NCBI GenBank assembly: GCA_900545725.1
Contig: URAI01000028.1
Coordinates: 1-24,220, forward strand
DNA: 24,220 nt
Source: an uncultured Eubacterium sp.
Lineage (GTDB): Bacteria > Bacillota > Clostridia > Lachnospirales > Lachnospiraceae
Direction: 5' to 3'
Position 1 is the stretch's first letter, and each line of letters begins with the position of its first letter. Position numbers and translations under genes: made by a program. Below, piece after piece: positions 23,694 through 24,220 of the stretch. The notes below the pieces were generated by a model, which was given only the letters and a program-made list of their open reading frames with translations, was not told where the DNA came from and did no database searches.

Positions 23694-23915
23694 ATGGAAA
23701 TTTATGAAATGGTTGATTTAGAAGATTGTCCAAGATGTCTGGGACCTTCTATACTTGAAGAAGAAAATCATGGCTATTATGTAATGTGCATGGATTGCGG
23801 CTGCCAGTCAGCAGCCATAAGCTTTAAAAATGATAATGACAGGCTTGAAGCTGCAAAAAAGGCAGCAGCCTTATGGAATGCCGGTAAGGTAATTTTTACC
23901 GGAAGTTCAGATTGA
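23694..23915 (+). CDS. Lar-like zinc-ribbon small protein
   Basis: Protein of 73 aa. Two cysteine knuckles, CPRC (about 12-15) and CMDCGC (about 33-38), form a zinc ribbon, followed by a helix with AAKKAAALWNAG. The CPxC/CxxCG ribbon plus a terminal A-LWN helix is the pattern of the Lar (restriction alleviation) family, often phage-related. Lar itself eases type I restriction in E. coli; no restriction genes are visible here, so that function is not claimed. GGAG lies 6 nt before ATG 23694-23696; an ATG four codons earlier abuts AAAGGA with no spacing. It is followed 40 bp later by a small gene of unknown function, probably on one transcript. Confidence 0.7.
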   Translation: MEIYEMVDLEDCPRCLGPSILEEENHGYYVMCMDCGCQSAAISFKNDNDRLEAAKKAAALWNAGKVIFTGSSD

Positions 23916-23955
23916 TAATACTTAGAAAAATTTTAATTTTAAGGAGAATATGATT

Positions 23956-24168
23956 ATGAAAAGTCAGGAAGAAGTTTTTAATATGACAGAATATGAATTA
24001 AGAGAATATGTTAATTCGCTTTCTAATTCGGAAATAAGCGAGCTTGTAAAGATGTTTGAATACGATGATAACGAAAGAGACCCTCTAGCACTTCTTGCCG
24101 CACCTAAGCTTTTTGATTACATGAAATATACTAATAATGGGCATGTTGATATAGACCTTAGCTTTTAA
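23956..24168 (+). CDS. Small acidic protein of unknown function
   Basis: I do not recognise this protein. It is about 70 aa, acidic, predicted helical in the first half (EEVFNMTEYELREYVNSL, then SEISELVKMFEYDD), with no cysteines, membrane helix or signal peptide, and ends GHVDIDLSF. AAGGAG at 23941-23946 serves either ATG 23956-23958 (spacing 9) or ATG 23950-23952 (spacing 3); the former is chosen. It lies 40 bp downstream of the zinc-ribbon gene on the same strand, has an excellent Shine-Dalgarno sequence, and codon use like its neighbours, so it is likely a real gene. Its stop codon overlaps the left end of the repeat element. Confidence 0.7.
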   Translation: MKSQEEVFNMTEYELREYVNSLSNSEISELVKMFEYDDNERDPLALLAAPKLFDYMKYTNNGHVDIDLSF

Positions 24169-24220
24169 ATTGTGATTTGTTGAAATACGGGGTGTAGTGG
24201 GGAAGTGGCGGATTGTATTG
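24166..24220 (+). repeat. Palindromic intergenic element, copy 2, left end
   Basis: The first 20 bases (24166-24185) are identical to 3673-3692, then GTGTAG recurs at 24192-24197 as at 3698-3703. Beyond this the sequence diverges into a different G-rich stretch, which would be the left arm of a new hairpin; the right arm is outside the window. The first three bases are the stop codon of the upstream small gene. Confidence 0.7.

Overview
The window looks like a chromosomal stretch from an anaerobic, AT-rich Firmicute, most likely Lachnospiraceae or a close clostridial relative. The grounds are a feoA-feoA-feoB-small membrane protein iron locus, a GAGG-type Shine-Dalgarno sequence before nearly every gene, a glycyl-radical activase, a two-gene ThrE exporter and a YitT protein. 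This placement rests on gene content and style, not on a database search. Most genes read on the minus strand; only a DtxR-type regulator and two small genes at the right edge read on the plus strand. No tRNA, rRNA, CRISPR array, transposase or prophage module was seen.

Layout. 1-3660: ferrous iron uptake, read right to left as feoA, feoA, feoB and the start of a FeoB-associated small membrane protein. Its promoter is followed by Fur-like boxes and overlapped by a DtxR-like palindrome. 3673-3842: a palindromic intergenic element; the left end of a second copy lies at the right edge of the window (24166-24220). 3844-7966: a fructose PTS operon (fruR, fruK, fruA, and an HPr lacking the regulatory serine), with a tandem 8-bp repeat in the fruR leader. 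8396-13012: a MarR-type regulator and a two-subunit ABC exporter with one degenerate ATP site. 13235-16335: a LysR regulator and an intracellular GH13 enzyme fused to a flavin-type split-barrel domain. 16421-17010: a plus-strand promoter, a structured leader or small RNA, and a short DtxR-type regulator, closed by a bidirectional terminator. 17150-18950: a DegV fatty-acid binding protein and a YgjP-like metallopeptidase. 19131-20025: pyruvate formate-lyase activase with a candidate structured RNA just downstream. 20324-22540: YitT and a split ThrE exporter. 22670-23539: methylenetetrahydrofolate reductase. 23694-24168: a Lar-like zinc-ribbon protein and a small unknown protein.

Two themes link neighbours. 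Iron: the feo promoter carries both Fur-like and DtxR-like sites, and a DtxR-type protein is encoded 13 kb away. Sugar: fructose is phosphorylated on entry by FruA, using phosphate from the dedicated HPr, and again by FruK, while the amylase fusion probably works on imported oligosaccharides. The least ordinary items are the amylase/split-barrel fusion, the HPr with Arg at position 46, the dual iron operator, the palindromic element family, the pflA-adjacent RNA candidate and the repeat-filled fruR leader.
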